Assembly: GCF_018919485.1 (NCBI RefSeq)
Contig: NZ_JAHLMU010000001.1
Span: forward strand, 1,170,362-1,234,361
Direction of reading: 5' to 3'
From: Psychrobacter sp. TAE2020
Lineage (GTDB): Bacteria > Pseudomonadota > Gammaproteobacteria > Pseudomonadales > Moraxellaceae
Length of the DNA: 64,000 bases
The notes under the pieces are model-generated. The model was not told where the DNA came from and did not search any database. It saw nothing but the letters and a program-made list of their open reading frames with translations. Positions 27,418 through 36,811 of the stretch are shown in pieces (the stretch's first letter is position 1; each line of letters starts with the position of its first letter). Position numbers and translations under genes: made by a program.

Positions 27418-29163
27418 CTAAGCTGGCTTGTAACTATCACGCAAGCTTACGATTTGGTTAAATACTGGTCGCTCATGGTTATGCTCGATAGCATCAGAGA
27501 TAAAGTAGCCTTCACGTTCAAACTGGAAACGTGTGCCAGCGTCAGCATTGACTAATGATGGCTCGACTACCGCATTGAGCTGGGTTAAAGAGTTAGGATT
27601 CAATGCTGCGTGTACGTCACTAACACTACTCGGATCTTCAACGCTAAACAACGGCTCGTACAGACGTACCGTAGCTGGAATACCTTGGCTGGCTGATACC
27701 CAATGGATAACGCCTTTGACTTTGCGACCTTCAGGATTTTGGCCTAAAGTTGTTGGATCAATCGTGGCTTTTAGTTCAATTACTTTGCCATTCTCATCAA
27801 GCACATGCTCAGTCACCGCTAGTACGTAAGTATTGCGCAGACGAATTTCAGGCTTCTCAGGCGACAGGCGCTTATAACCTGCCGGTGGCTCAAGCTCGTA
27901 ATCGCCTGCATCTATGTATAAATCTTTAGTAAATGGAATCTCACGCTCACCCATATCTTCAACGTTAGGATGCTTAGGCTGAGTTAACCAAAGCGTTTGC
28001 GTATTATCATCAAAGCGCGCAGTAACGCCTTGCGCTTTTAACGACTCCCATTCTTTGATCGCCTCATCAAAGTTAGTAATAGTCACTTTTAGAGGGTTTA
28101 GTACCGCCATACCACGAGCGGTAGTGTCGTCTAACGACTGACGAATGCTAAACTCTAGTAGACGCATATCGACTACGCCATCAGCTTTGGCAACCCCAAC
28201 ACGATCACAGAAATCACGTAGGCCTTCAGGAGTGTAACCACGGCGACGCATACCGGCAATCGTTGGCATCCGGGGGTCATCCCATCCATCAACGATACCT
28301 TCATCAACCAATTGCTTGAGCTTACGCTTACTAGTCAAAGTATGATCGACATTCAAGCGCGAAAACTCATACTGATGTGGCGGCTGCTCAAAGCCTACTT
28401 TCTCAACCACCCAATCATAAAACGGACGATGATCTTCAAACTCTAAAGTACATATAGAATGAGTAATACCTTCATGAGCATCTGATAATGGATGGGCAAA
28501 ATCATACATCGGATAGATACACCATTTATCACCAGTCTGATGATGCTGTTGATGCATCACTCGATAGATAATAGGGTCACGCATGTTCATATTGGCATCA
28601 GCCATATCAATTTTGGCCCGCAGCACCGCTTTACCATCAGCATATTTGCCCTCTTTCATATCTGCAAATAACTGCAAGTTGTCTGCTACGCTAGTATCAC
28701 GTTGCGGTGAGTCTGTGCCAGCTTCTTTAAACGAGCCACGGTTATCTCTGATTTGCTCGAGTGTCTGTAGATCAACATAAGCATCACCTTGCTCGATCAG
28801 TTTTACCGCCCAACTATAGAGCTGGTCAAAGTAGCTAGAGGCATGTAACGCTTCACCTGCCCACTCAAAACCTAGCCACTGCACATCAGTCTTAATATTA
28901 TCGATATAATCTTGTTTTTCAGCGGTCGGGTTAGTATCGTCATAACGCAAATGACAAATACCACCGAACTCTTCGGCGATACCAAAGTTTAAGCAAATAG
29001 ACTTTACATGACCCAAATGTAAGTAACCATTTGGCTCTGGCGGAAAACGAGTAACAATCTGCGCATACTTCTGCGCTTTGATATCCTCACGAATGATATT
29101 ACGAATAAAATCGTTTTTTGGCTCTTTTTTTGGCTCAGTGTTGTTGGAGGGCTTACTCATCAA
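27418..29163 (-). CDS. glnS: Glutaminyl-tRNA synthetase
   Basis: A class I synthetase charging tRNA-Gln. The 581-aa protein has the Rossmann-fold signature RFPPEPNGYLHLGHVKS (HLGH as the HIGH motif), YDDTNP, the KMSKS-equivalent TSKRKLKQL (the usual Met before Ser-Lys-Arg is Thr here), GMRRRGYTPEGLRDFC and a C-terminal anticodon-binding beta-barrel domain ending FNQIVSLRDSY. An AGGAG ribosome site lies 9 bases before the ATG at 29163; the next codon is also ATG. Its presence suggests direct Gln-tRNA charging. It is divergent from the cyclophilin gene and ends at its own terminator. Confidence 0.97.
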   Translation of the reverse strand: MMSKPSNNTEPKKEPKNDFIRNIIREDIKAQKYAQIVTRFPPEPNGYLHLGHVKSICLNFGIAEEFGGICHLRYDDTNPTAEKQDYIDNIKTDVQWLGFEWAGEALHASSYFDQLYSWAVKLIEQGDAYVDLQTLEQIRDNRGSFKEAGTDSPQRDTSVADNLQLFADMKEGKYADGKAVLRAKIDMADANMNMRDPIIYRVMHQQHHQTGDKWCIYPMYDFAHPLSDAHEGITHSICTLEFEDHRPFYDWVVEKVGFEQPPHQYEFSRLNVDHTLTSKRKLKQLVDEGIVDGWDDPRMPTIAGMRRRGYTPEGLRDFCDRVGVAKADGVVDMRLLEFSIRQSLDDTTARGMAVLNPLKVTITNFDEAIKEWESLKAQGVTARFDDNTQTLWLTQPKHPNVEDMGEREIPFTKDLYIDAGDYELEPPAGYKRLSPEKPEIRLRNTYVLAVTEHVLDENGKVIELKATIDPTTLGQNPEGRKVKGVIHWVSASQGIPATVRLYEPLFSVEDPSSVSDVHAALNPNSLTQLNAVVEPSLVNADAGTRFQFEREGYFISDAIEHNHERPVFNQIVSLRDSYKPA

Positions 29164-29397
29164 TCATTGCTCCTAGGCAATTTATCAATTTATGCGACGC
29201 ATCATCACGCCTCATAAAAATTTGTAAATAAAAAAGGTTTTAGAAAAATTATAACAAAGATATAAAGTTGCGTTATTCTATCAGCTTTTACAAACTCATT
29301 AACAGCCAGATACATGACAGACGACAAAAAAGCCGTTAGACTAACCATGAATTTACTATCAACTCAACACAGCGCCACTTTAGGTGCTGCTAATAAA

Positions 29398-29402
29398 AAG
29401 GA
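29398..29402 (+). promoter_or_regulatory. Ribosome-binding site fixing the cyclophilin start
   Basis: AAGGA seven bases before the ATG at 29410. The upstream in-frame ATG at 29314 has no such site. Confidence 0.65.
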
Positions 29403-29409
29403 TTATCAC

Positions 29410-29925
29410 ATGGTAGATATGCCACCAGTAGTACAACTTGACACTAGTATGGGCGCTATCGTTATCGAACTTAACGAAGAAAAAGCACCAAAAACGGTTG
29501 CCAACTTTCTGAACTATGTAAAATCAGGTCAGTATGAAGGTACTATCTTTCATCGCATTATCGATGGTTTTATGATTCAAGGCGGCGGTATGGACGCTGA
29601 AATGAATGAAAAGCCAACTAACAAGCCTGTTGAAAATGAAGCCGATAACGGCCTAAAAAACAACGCTGGCACGATTGCTATGGCTCGTACTCAAGATCCA
29701 CATTCAGCGACTAGCCAATTCTTCGTTAACGTAAAAGATAACGATTTCTTGAATCATACTGGCAAGAACGCTCAAGGCTGGGGTTACACCGTTTTTGGTA
29801 AAGTCACTAGCGGTATGGACGTTATCGAAAAAATGCGCGGCGTACCTACCGGTCGTTTCGGTATGCATGCTGATGTGCCAAAAACACCAGTTACTATCAC
29901 CTCTGCAAAAATTATTTCTGAATAG
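29410..29925 (+). CDS. Cyclophilin-type peptidyl-prolyl cis-trans isomerase
   Basis: A PpiB-like cytoplasmic cyclophilin that speeds proline isomerisation. The sequence has the family core [16 protein letters not shown], the catalytic Arg in [32 protein letters not shown] and YTVFGKV. The start at 29410 (MVDMPPVV) is preferred because AAGGA is correctly spaced and homologues begin near this point; it gives 171 aa. An in-frame ATG at 29314 would add 32 residues of polar sequence with no signal peptide, so a periplasmic PpiA form is unlikely. lpxH begins 73 bp downstream, an arrangement (ppiB-lpxH) known from E. coli, so the pair is probably cotranscribed. Confidence 0.9.
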   Translation: MVDMPPVVQLDTSMGAIVIELNEEKAPKTVANFLNYVKSGQYEGTIFHRIIDGFMIQGGGMDAEMNEKPTNKPVENEADNGLKNNAGTIAMARTQDPHSATSQFFVNVKDNDFLNHTGKNAQGWGYTVFGKVTSGMDVIEKMRGVPTGRFGMHADVPKTPVTITSAKIISE

Positions 29926-29998
29926 TTTGCCAACCAAGGCTTATAAATAATCCTTGGCAGCTGTGCAAAAACTTAATAAGCCACAAAGGTTAAGATAA

Positions 29999-30910
29999 AT
30001 GCAGACATTTAATCATCTAATAACGACCCGCCCGCATCAGCTACGGCAAGTATTGATTAGCGATTTGCATTTATCACCTGAAGAGCCTGCCTTAGTGCAG
30101 GCTTTTTTGGCTTTACTTGATGATTGCTTAGTGCTGCCAGCCCTCAAGCGTCTATTTATTTTAGGGGATTGGTTTGAGGTCTGGCTTGGCGATGATGTTT
30201 ATCTAAGCTTATCGCCATCGCAGCAGCAAACCCACTGGCTAACGCCTATGATCACTAAGCTTAAACAGTTGCGATTAGCTGGCTGTGATATTTTGGTGAT
30301 GCATGGTAATCGCGATTTTTTATTAGCTCAGACATTCTGCGATCTATTCGACGGTCAGCTGATTTATGAGCCTTATGCGATAAAAGTTGGTGAGCAAAAA
30401 TTCCGCTTAGAGCATGGCGATGCGTTATGTACCGATGATATGAAATATCAGTTGTTTCGTAAAGTGATGCGTCATAGATTTACTAAATGGTATTTACTTA
30501 ATAAGTCACTAGAAAAAAGACTAGCCATCGCAGATAATATCCGGCAAAAAAGTAAGCACAATAATACTAAGAAAGCGGCTTATATTATGGATGTTAACCA
30601 AGCCTCAGTGGACAAAGCACTTTTTAAATTTGATGCTCTATTACATGGGCATACTCATCGTCCAGAGACTTATCATAGCAATGAAGGCCGCAGCCGCTAT
30701 GTGCTCGGCGATTGGCGACTATTCGATGTGGACACACGCCAGCCTAAAGTTAGTGCGGTGATTGGCGTTATCACTGCTGATGTTGCCGATAGTACTGATA
30801 TAGATAGTACTGATATAGATAGTACGGATGTTAATAATGATACAGACTCAGACTTCAATAACGACAGTGCAGAGTTCGATTTAGTAGAGTTTGAATTTTT
30901 GCTTAGGTAA
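29999..30910 (+). CDS. lpxH: UDP-2,3-diacylglucosamine diphosphatase LpxH
   Basis: LpxH hydrolyses UDP-2,3-diacylglucosamine to lipid X in lipid A synthesis at the inner membrane face. The calcineurin-like metal motifs are all present: SDLHL (D22, H24), GDWFE (D57), HGNRD (N104), LEHGD (H139) and HGHTHRPE. After the end of the family homology (about residue 258) a C-terminal extension of about 45 residues contains three 5-residue repeats (STDID) and is strongly acidic (DTDSDFNNDSAEFD). This makes the protein 303 aa versus about 240 in E. coli. The extension is coded by a 15-bp tandem repeat and is probably dispensable for catalysis. It follows the ppiB-like gene. Confidence 0.93.
   Translation: MQTFNHLITTRPHQLRQVLISDLHLSPEEPALVQAFLALLDDCLVLPALKRLFILGDWFEVWLGDDVYLSLSPSQQQTHWLTPMITKLKQLRLAGCDILVMHGNRDFLLAQTFCDLFDGQLIYEPYAIKVGEQKFRLEHGDALCTDDMKYQLFRKVMRHRFTKWYLLNKSLEKRLAIADNIRQKSKHNNTKKAAYIMDVNQASVDKALFKFDALLHGHTHRPETYHSNEGRSRYVLGDWRLFDVDTRQPKVSAVIGVITADVADSTDIDSTDIDSTDVNNDTDSDFNNDSAEFDLVEFEFLLR
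30788..30832 (+). repeat. 15-bp x 3 in-frame tandem repeat in lpxH
   Basis: Units at 30788-30802 and 30803-30817 are identical (gatagtactgatata); the third, 30818-30832, is diverged. They encode STDID repeats at the LpxH C terminus. Confidence 0.88.
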
Positions 30911-30916
30911 TGATCA

Positions 30917-32128
30917 TCAACTAGTAGCCAGATTCATAGCCTTAGCATACTGTTTAGGAGCAAGCCTTATAGTGACTAATAGCATACCCACAAGGGTGCA
31001 AATAAGCAGCAGCCAGACGATCTGAAAACTACCTGACCACTCCCGCATTACCCCTGCTATATAAGGCATAATGGCTGTGATGACAAAGCCGATGCCTTGT
31101 ACAAAGGCCGTCAAGGCCCCCGCCATACTATGATTAGATAAATGATCAAGCGCTACGGTCAGCGTCAGTGCAAAGCAGGCACCAAGACCACAACCGATCA
31201 TCGATACCCAAACGATCAACATAGAGGCTGGCATTATCATCAACCCTGCAAAGCCAAGAATCTGAATGCTGACGGCAAACAATAACCAAGGGCGTCGATC
31301 TAGACGATTAGAGGCTAGTGCAGGAATAGCTATTGCCCCTAGCACCTGAAAAATAGTCATGATGCCGATCAGCTCACCACTACTTTGGGCGCTCCAGCCT
31401 AAGCTGCGTGCATAAGTAGGTAGCCAAGCAATCATACAAGCGTAACCGGCATTAGCTAAGCCAAAATAGCTGGCCAACAACCAAGCACGGCGATTGCTAA
31501 AGAAGTTAATAGGCACGCTTTTTGTGATGGTTGCCATGCCTTTAGTAGGCCTTAGCCACCAAAGTAGTAGAGCGATTACTGGCATGACTAGCCAAATCCC
31601 AAGCCCCGATTGCCAACGGCCATAATGTTGAGCCACCAACGGACTTAGCATAGCGGCGATGCCACCACCAGCCATTAATGCGGCAGAATAAAACCCCATC
31701 GCTAACGGTACACGTTTGGGATACCAGCGTTTGACCACCCCAGGTGCCATTGCTTGCACAATAGCGATACCCGTACCGCCTATTAAAGCGCTGGCTATTA
31801 ACGCCCAACCTGATTGCAAGGAAAAACGCCATAAGCCTGCTAAAGCAATAGCCAATAAGCCGCTAGTTATCCAAGCACTTTCGCTCAGTCGGCGACCGAT
31901 CCAAGGCAGCAATAAAGGAAAGACACCCATACATAGCATTGGCAATACTACTAGTAATGAAGCCGCTTGTAGGCCCATGCCCGTGCTTAAGCGAATCTCG
32001 GCTAACAAGGGTCCCGTGGAGGTTATCGTTGGTCGTAGAGTCAGTGCAAATCCAGCAATGACCACCATAGGCCATAATGAGCTGATTACTGACTGCTTAG
32101 TATTGATAGAAATGCGTTTAGTGTTCAT
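30917..32128 (-). CDS. cynX: CynX/NimT-type MFS transporter of the cyanate locus
   Basis: A major facilitator superfamily protein with about 12 transmembrane helices (WPMVVIAGFALTLRPTITSTG is the first, quoted within 21 by family pattern ALTLRP). The N-terminal helix signature LRPTITSTGPLL, the conserved GMGLQAASLLVVLPM and its position after cynS identify it as CynX, the putative cyanate transporter. The reading frame is open from an ATG at 32167, but that codon lies at the foot of a terminator hairpin. The ATG at 32128 (MNTKRIS), or a TTG at 32134 preceded by AAGGGG, is a likelier start, giving about 403 aa. lpxH converges with it with 6 bp between stops. Confidence 0.85.
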   Translation of the reverse strand: MNTKRISINTKQSVISSLWPMVVIAGFALTLRPTITSTGPLLAEIRLSTGMGLQAASLLVVLPMLCMGVFPLLLPWIGRRLSESAWITSGLLAIALAGLWRFSLQSGWALIASALIGGTGIAIVQAMAPGVVKRWYPKRVPLAMGFYSAALMAGGGIAAMLSPLVAQHYGRWQSGLGIWLVMPVIALLLWWLRPTKGMATITKSVPINFFSNRRAWLLASYFGLANAGYACMIAWLPTYARSLGWSAQSSGELIGIMTIFQVLGAIAIPALASNRLDRRPWLLFAVSIQILGFAGLMIMPASMLIVWVSMIGCGLGACFALTLTVALDHLSNHSMAGALTAFVQGIGFVITAIMPYIAGVMREWSGSFQIVWLLLICTLVGMLLVTIRLAPKQYAKAMNLATS

Positions 32129-32167
32129 CAGCAAACAGAGGCCCCTTGTTACCAAAAGCTTAGCCAT

Positions 32168-32195
32168 AAAAAGCCGACGCTGAACGCCGACTTTT
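32168..32195 (-). terminator. Hairpin terminator between cynS and cynX
   Basis: A stem of about 11 bp with G-U pairs (32169-32179 / 32185-32195) followed by five T on the minus strand. It would lower cynX expression relative to cynT and cynS, and it shows that the ATG at 32167 is an improbable start. Confidence 0.65.
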
Positions 32196-32224
32196 AGTGG
32201 GTTATATTTTTAGGTAACTATTTT

Positions 32225-32260
32225 AGTAGTAATTTCAGTAATAATTTCAGTAATAATTAT
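32225..32260. repeat. 12-bp x 3 imperfect tandem repeat downstream of cynS
   Basis: Units beginning agtaataattt at 32225, 32237 and 32249, with one or two changes each, in the cynS-cynX gap. Confidence 0.75.
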
Positions 32261-32304
32261 GGCGTGATAGCCTTTTTGATAAGCTTAGAAGTTTTTACTA
32301 AGGC

Positions 32305-32775
32305 TTAAAAAGGTTTAAAAGGTAGGAATTTACCATCTAGAGTAATAACAGCGCGATCGCCACCTTCTGGATCTGCAACTTTTTTGATATCCATTTTGAA
32401 GTTGATAGCACTGATGATACCGTCGCCAAACTGCTCATGAACTAGAGCTTTAAGGGTCGTACCATAGACTTGCATCATCTCATAGAATCTGTAGATAGTT
32501 GGATCAGTAGGCATTTCGCTGCCGACACTGCCACGTAGTGGAATAGCTTGCAATAAGGTGATAGCGTCGTCATCAAGACCTAAAGTCTCACCAACTTGTT
32601 GTGCCACTGCGCTTGGTAATGGATGCTGACCTAGTAGAGCTGCTGTCACATAGACATCGCTTAAACCAGTATTGGCGGCTATTTGCTCGAATGATAAGTT
32701 TTTTGCAGCTTTGGCAGCAATAATAGTATCGGTTAAGGCTTGACGAGCGCTGTTGCTAATTTGAGACTGAATCAT
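32305..32775 (-). CDS. cynS: Cyanate hydratase (cyanase)
   Basis: Cyanase decomposes cyanate with bicarbonate to ammonia and CO2. It is a decamer in the cytoplasm. The 156-aa protein matches family length. The N-terminal helix-turn-helix-like domain ([20 protein letters not shown]) is followed by the catalytic domain with R96, E99 (YRFYEMM) and S122 (ISAINFK), exactly the E. coli active-site numbering. The ending [20 protein letters not shown] is also conserved. It lies between cynT (109 bp upstream) and cynX. The CO2 it releases is recycled by CynT. Confidence 0.97.
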   Translation of the reverse strand: MIQSQISNSARQALTDTIIAAKAAKNLSFEQIAANTGLSDVYVTAALLGQHPLPSAVAQQVGETLGLDDDAITLLQAIPLRGSVGSEMPTDPTIYRFYEMMQVYGTTLKALVHEQFGDGIISAINFKMDIKKVADPEGGDRAVITLDGKFLPFKPF

Positions 32776-32884
32776 GGTAATACCTTTTATGGTTAGTGAT
32801 AGTTAGGTTGATAATAATCAGCTGTAAAAATCAGTTATGAAAAACTAGTTGTGAAAATTAGTATTGTTTTAAAAAACAGTAAGC

Positions 32885-33547
32885 TTAAACGGCGACAGGA
32901 AGCTGCTGTATAGGATAAGCGCGAACCTCGGTATGCTCTGCTAGCGAAACAAAGTCGTTAGTAGCGCCATCTAAAGCATCAATACTACCGGTTTCGATAT
33001 CGTACACCCAGCCATGTAATGACAAACGGCCTTCTCTTATAGCCAAACGTACTGAAGGGTGGGTTTTAATATTTTCAATCTGGGCAATGACGTTTTCTCG
33101 TACCATAGATTCGATACGGTCGCCATCGCTTAAATGCTCGATAGATTCATTAACTACTCGTGCTGAATCAGCGTATTTTAGCCAGCTACCGACCGCTGGC
33201 ATGTGATCCATGCAAGTACAATTGGCGATAGCCGTCATAGCGCCGCAGTCTGAGTGACCACAAATGACTACATCGGTAACTTGTAATGCGGTTACCGCAT
33301 ACTCTACTGAGGCTGATACTCCGCCTGGCTCAGGGCCATAAGAAGGTACAATGTTGCCAGCGTTACGAATCACAAACAGGCCACCGGGTTCATGTTGAGT
33401 GACTAACTCAGGAACTAAACGGCTATCTGAGCAAGAGATAAATAAGGTGCGTGGGTTCTGCTGAGTAGCCAAACCTTTAAATAAGTCAGCACGTTCAGGA
33501 TAAGCCTCGCTATGGAATTTTAAAAATCCTTCAATAATATCTTTCAT
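32885..33547 (-). CDS. cynT: Beta-class carbonic anhydrase CynT
   Basis: A zinc enzyme interconverting CO2 and bicarbonate, here supplying bicarbonate for cyanase. The 220-aa protein has zinc ligands C39, H98 and C101 with the catalytic pair D41-R43 (SCSDSRLVP and CGHSDCGAM), in the same positions as E. coli Cyn[14 protein letters not shown] and [10 protein letters not shown] are typical. It is the first gene of the cyn operon and starts 117 bp from divergent cynR. The Shine-Dalgarno is weak. Its neighbours argue for the CynT role rather than a housekeeping Can enzyme. Confidence 0.94.
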   Translation of the reverse strand: MKDIIEGFLKFHSEAYPERADLFKGLATQQNPRTLFISCSDSRLVPELVTQHEPGGLFVIRNAGNIVPSYGPEPGGVSASVEYAVTALQVTDVVICGHSDCGAMTAIANCTCMDHMPAVGSWLKYADSARVVNESIEHLSDGDRIESMVRENVIAQIENIKTHPSVRLAIREGRLSLHGWVYDIETGSIDALDGATNDFVSLAEHTEVRAYPIQQLPVAV

Positions 33548-33664
33548 CTCGGCGCTCTGTGTTGTTTCGATAAAATGAATTCTACGCTGTTAATGTGATA
33601 AGGTAAAAGACTAGTATGTTATGATGTCGATAATAAATACTTATAGATAGATCAAAAAAACACT
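33548..33664. promoter_or_regulatory. cynT-cynR divergent control region
   Basis: A 117-bp spacer between divergent cynT and cynR must hold both promoters and the CynR operator. An imperfect dyad (ATAAATACTTAT, about 33630-33641) is the best operator candidate I can see, but no site is certain. Confidence 0.5.
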
Positions 33665-34555
33665 ATGATACTTAGACACATTAATTATTTTTTGGCAGTG
33701 GCCAAGCACCAAAGCTTCACACGGGCAGCAGAGTCTTTATATGTCTCGCAGCCTGCTTTGTCGCAGCAGATCAAGCAATTAGAGCAAACCTTAGGGGCCT
33801 GTTTATTTGATCGTTCAGGTCGCAGTGTCAAGCTGACTGATGCTGGTGAAGTCTATGCCCGCTATGCGCGTAAAGCCTTGCAGGATTTGGAGGAAGGACG
33901 CCGAGCGCTGCACGATGTACAGACTTTAAGTCGTGGTTCTTTGCGAATTGCTATTACCCCGACTTTTACTACTTATTTGATAGGGCCATTGATCAAGGCC
34001 TTTCATACTCGTTATCCTAATATCACCTTAAGCGTGCAAGAGATGTCACAAGAGCAGATGGAAAAGCAGTTACTCGATGATGAATTCGATGTCGGTATTG
34101 CTTTTGCAGAGGTGCACTCTGCTGATATAGAAGTGCAGACCTTGCTTATCGAGACCTTGGCATTAGTAGTCAATAACAATCACCCACTCTCCCAGCACCT
34201 TACTATTGATTTGCAAACCTTGAATAAACAGTCGATGGTGCTTTTGAGTAGTAGCTTTGCCACCCGTGAACAGATTGAGCGCTACTGTCGGCAGCATGAC
34301 ATTCAACCAAAAGTAATGATGGAGGCTAACTCTTTAAGTGCGGTTATCGAAATAGTCCGTCATACTCAATTGAGTACTTTACTACCCTCCAATATTGCCC
34401 ATGTTCGCGACGAGCTGATCGCTATTGAACTGGCACCGACTTTACTAAAGCGTACTGCCGTATTGCTACAACGCAAAGGCGCTTATCGCAGTGCCGCTAC
34501 TGAGGCATTTATTGCTTTAGCGCATAAGGTTTGTGAGGTAGAGGAAGCAGGATAA
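33665..34555 (+). CDS. cynR: LysR family regulator CynR
   Basis: A 296-aa LysR-type transcription factor. The N-terminal winged helix-turn-helix contains [27 protein letters not shown] (quoted here only to mark residues about 7-33; key part [20 protein letters not shown]). The C-terminal effector domain runs from about residue 90 ([20 protein letters not shown]) to the end. It is divergent from cynTSX, the arrangement in E. coli where CynR activates the operon when cyanate is present. Function is assigned mainly from position; sequence alone says LysR family. It ends at a bidirectional terminator shared with orn. Confidence 0.88.
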   Translation: MILRHINYFLAVAKHQSFTRAAESLYVSQPALSQQIKQLEQTLGACLFDRSGRSVKLTDAGEVYARYARKALQDLEEGRRALHDVQTLSRGSLRIAITPTFTTYLIGPLIKAFHTRYPNITLSVQEMSQEQMEKQLLDDEFDVGIAFAEVHSADIEVQTLLIETLALVVNNNHPLSQHLTIDLQTLNKQSMVLLSSSFATREQIERYCRQHDIQPKVMMEANSLSAVIEIVRHTQLSTLLPSNIAHVRDELIAIELAPTLLKRTAVLLQRKGAYRSAATEAFIALAHKVCEVEEAG

Positions 34556-34590
34556 TCAATAAGCTAGCCATTTATAAAACTTGGCCAATA

Positions 34591-34626
34591 AAAAAGGATC
34601 TATGGCATAAGCGATAGACCCTTTTT
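34591..34626. terminator. Bidirectional terminator between cynR and orn
   Basis: A 13-bp stem with one mismatch (34591-34603 / 34614-34626), A-rich on the left and T-rich on the right, between convergent genes. Confidence 0.8.
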
Positions 34627-34691
34627 ATGAGATTTTTTCTTAAAATTCTAGTCAAAGCTCTGTTTAAGCCTTAAGTTAAAGCGGCAATGCT

Positions 34692-35285
34692 TTAATCTTC
34701 AGCAATTAAGTTAAAGAAATGCTGACGGTAATGTTTTAGTTCACGAATAGAGTCACGAATATCATCCAAGGCTAGATGACTGCCGCCTTTCTCAAAGTTT
34801 CTGAGAATATCAGGACGCCAGCGGAAGCAAAGCTCTTTGATTGACGATACATCCAAGTTACGATAGTGGAAAAACCGCTCAAGCTCTGGCATTTGGCGCG
34901 CCATAAAGCGACGATCTTGACAAATAGAGTTGCCACACATTGGTGACTTGCCACTATCGACCCACTTATTCAAAAACTTAATGGTTTCCGCTTCTGCTTC
35001 TGCCAAAGTTACAGTGCTACGACGAATACGATCAACTAGTCCTGACTGACCATGTTGCTTAGTATTCCAGTCGTCCATCCGGTTTAGAATCTGATCAGAG
35101 ACTTTAATGGCAAATACTGGACCTTCAGCTAAAACATTTAAATCTTGATCAGTAACTACTGTAGCAATCTCAATAATCTCATCGTTTAAAGTATCAAGTC
35201 CGGTCATTTCCAAATCTATCCATACCAGCCCTTTTTTACCTTGGTTTTTAATTTTAATCTTGTTGGGATGGTCTGTGGTGCTCAT
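34692..35285 (-). CDS. orn: Oligoribonuclease
   Basis: Orn is a DEDDh 3'-5' exonuclease that degrades short RNA and diribonucleotides such as pGpG. The 197-aa protein has [10 protein letters not shown] (first D and E of the DEDD set), the central [15 protein letters not shown] (third Asp) and [11 protein letters not shown] (His and final Asp). Family length is about 180-200. AGGATAAC precedes the start. It is divergent from rsgA, the order also seen in E. coli and Pseudomonas, which supports both calls. Confidence 0.97.
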   Translation of the reverse strand: MSTTDHPNKIKIKNQGKKGLVWIDLEMTGLDTLNDEIIEIATVVTDQDLNVLAEGPVFAIKVSDQILNRMDDWNTKQHGQSGLVDRIRRSTVTLAEAEAETIKFLNKWVDSGKSPMCGNSICQDRRFMARQMPELERFFHYRNLDVSSIKELCFRWRPDILRNFEKGGSHLALDDIRDSIRELKHYRQHFFNLIAED

Positions 35286-35537
35286 AAGTTATCCTAGGTT
35301 CAATAAATTCTGCAGCAACTTTTAGTAAGTGATGCTTCATTAAAATCAGTCATTTAAGCCATAATCATTCATGAGTTAAATTTGGGCAAATTGGGTTTTA
35401 ATAAATGAGCTGTTGCTGACTCATCATCAGGTCTGTAAAAAACATTACAAAACCTCTGTCTATGACGATTACTTTAGGCTGTATGTTAGCAAATTTTCAC
35501 GTTACACTTAACAATATTTTTATAATAGGTCTTACTC

Positions 35538-36641
35538 ATGGCATTAATCCGGCAGCGCAAACTAACTAAACAGCAGATTCGTCGTATTGATAAGCAACAG
35601 CTGCAGAGTCAAGACAGTATTGATGAGAGCTTAATGGATGGCGTAGTTATGGCGCATTACGGTAAGCAGTTAGAAGTGCAAGTGACCAGCTTACCGCTCG
35701 TCATCCCTGTACAGCCGGAGATAGCTCCTGATGACCCTGAACCTTTTTGGCAAGCACTGGCCTTAGGCGATATTTGGCGCTGTCACGTTCGTACTAACCT
35801 GCCTATGTTAGCTGCTGGTGATCAAGTGCGCTGGGGAGCAGACTCTAATACTGGCTTTGGCCGTATCGAGTCAGTAAAGCCGCGTACTTCTATGGTCTCA
35901 AGGCCTGATCGCTACCATAAGCTCAAGCCAGTCGCCGCTAATATTGATATTCTAGCGATCGTGTTTGCACCGCTACCTGCTGCTGCGCCGACTTTGATAG
36001 ATCGTTATTTAGTCGTCTGTCACCATGCCGGTGTTAAGCCTCTATTAGTGCTAAACAAAGCCGATCTACTGGCTGACAATGATGATGCCAATACTAATGA
36101 GTTACTGATCCAATATGCTGCGTTAGGTTATGAGAGTGTATTAACCTCAGTGGATTGCCCGGAAAATGTCGCCGCTAGCAACGATCAACAAGGACTGAGT
36201 GAATTACAACGTTATATTAATAACAAATTAGTGATTTTTGCTGGTCAATCAGGGGTTGGTAAGAGTAGCTTAATCAATGCGCTACTGCCTGATTCAGCAC
36301 AAAGCGTCAACATCATCTCTGATAACTCAAAACTTGGCCAGCACACTACTACTACTAGTCGTCTATTGCCTTTTAATCCTGATGACTTGACTGAAGGCGG
36401 CATCGTCGATACTCCAGGTATCCGCGAATATGGTATTTGGCATTTGACCCCTAATGATATTATCTCCGGCTTCGTTGAGCTAGCGCCTCTAGCAGGTAAT
36501 TGTCAGTTCCGCGACTGTCGTCATACTTATAACAGTAAAGGCTGCGCACTTTGGCAAGCGGTGGCTGATGGCCAGGTGCTACAACGCCGTGTCGAAAACT
36601 TAGTGACCTTAATGGAAGAAGCAGACACTAAGCCTTATTAG
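35538..36641 (+). CDS. rsgA: Ribosome small-subunit-dependent GTPase A
   Basis: RsgA helps in late 30S ribosome maturation. The 367-aa protein is circularly permuted, as the family is: OB fold first, then G4 (VLNKADLL), then the P-loop GQSGVGKSSLINAL and G3 DTPGIREYG. The C-terminal zinc finger is C-x4-C-x-H-x6-C (NCQFRDCRHTYNSKGC). The first 35 residues (RQRKLTKQQIRRIDKQQ) are basic and found in related proteins. It is divergent from orn. The Shine-Dalgarno is AGGT. Confidence 0.96.
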   Translation: MALIRQRKLTKQQIRRIDKQQLQSQDSIDESLMDGVVMAHYGKQLEVQVTSLPLVIPVQPEIAPDDPEPFWQALALGDIWRCHVRTNLPMLAAGDQVRWGADSNTGFGRIESVKPRTSMVSRPDRYHKLKPVAANIDILAIVFAPLPAAAPTLIDRYLVVCHHAGVKPLLVLNKADLLADNDDANTNELLIQYAALGYESVLTSVDCPENVAASNDQQGLSELQRYINNKLVIFAGQSGVGKSSLINALLPDSAQSVNIISDNSKLGQHTTTTSRLLPFNPDDLTEGGIVDTPGIREYGIWHLTPNDIISGFVELAPLAGNCQFRDCRHTYNSKGCALWQAVADGQVLQRRVENLVTLMEEADTKPY

Positions 36642-36800
36642 CGCTTTGCTTTGTCGATATAAGCTATTAATTAGTTGGCAAAGCTTAGATTAGCAAACGC
36701 TTTGCTATCCTGCGTTTACTATGATTGACCAAATCGGTATAATAGCGCCTTGTTCACTAGGTTAAGTTGTATCCACAACTTAAAAGAACACTTATTTTTT

Positions 36801-36805
36801 GGAGG
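36801..36805 (+). promoter_or_regulatory. Ribosome-binding site fixing a TTG start
   Basis: GGAGG six bases before TTG at 36812. It selects this TTG as the start of the rhodanese gene over the upstream TTG at 36767. The ATG at 36807 is out of frame. Confidence 0.8.
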
Positions 36806-36811
36806 TATGTT

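Noticed and set aside
32157..32167. ATG at 32167 as the cynX start.
   Set aside because: It lies at the T-run of a terminator hairpin and has no ribosome site. Downstream starts fit the family better.
31716..32183. A 155-codon frame on the plus strand.
   Set aside because: It is antisense to the cynX membrane protein gene and has an incoherent Pro/Lys/Ile-rich translation with no motif.
36807..36809. ATG directly after GGAGG as the rhodanese start.
   Set aside because: It is in a different frame and only one base from the ribosome site.
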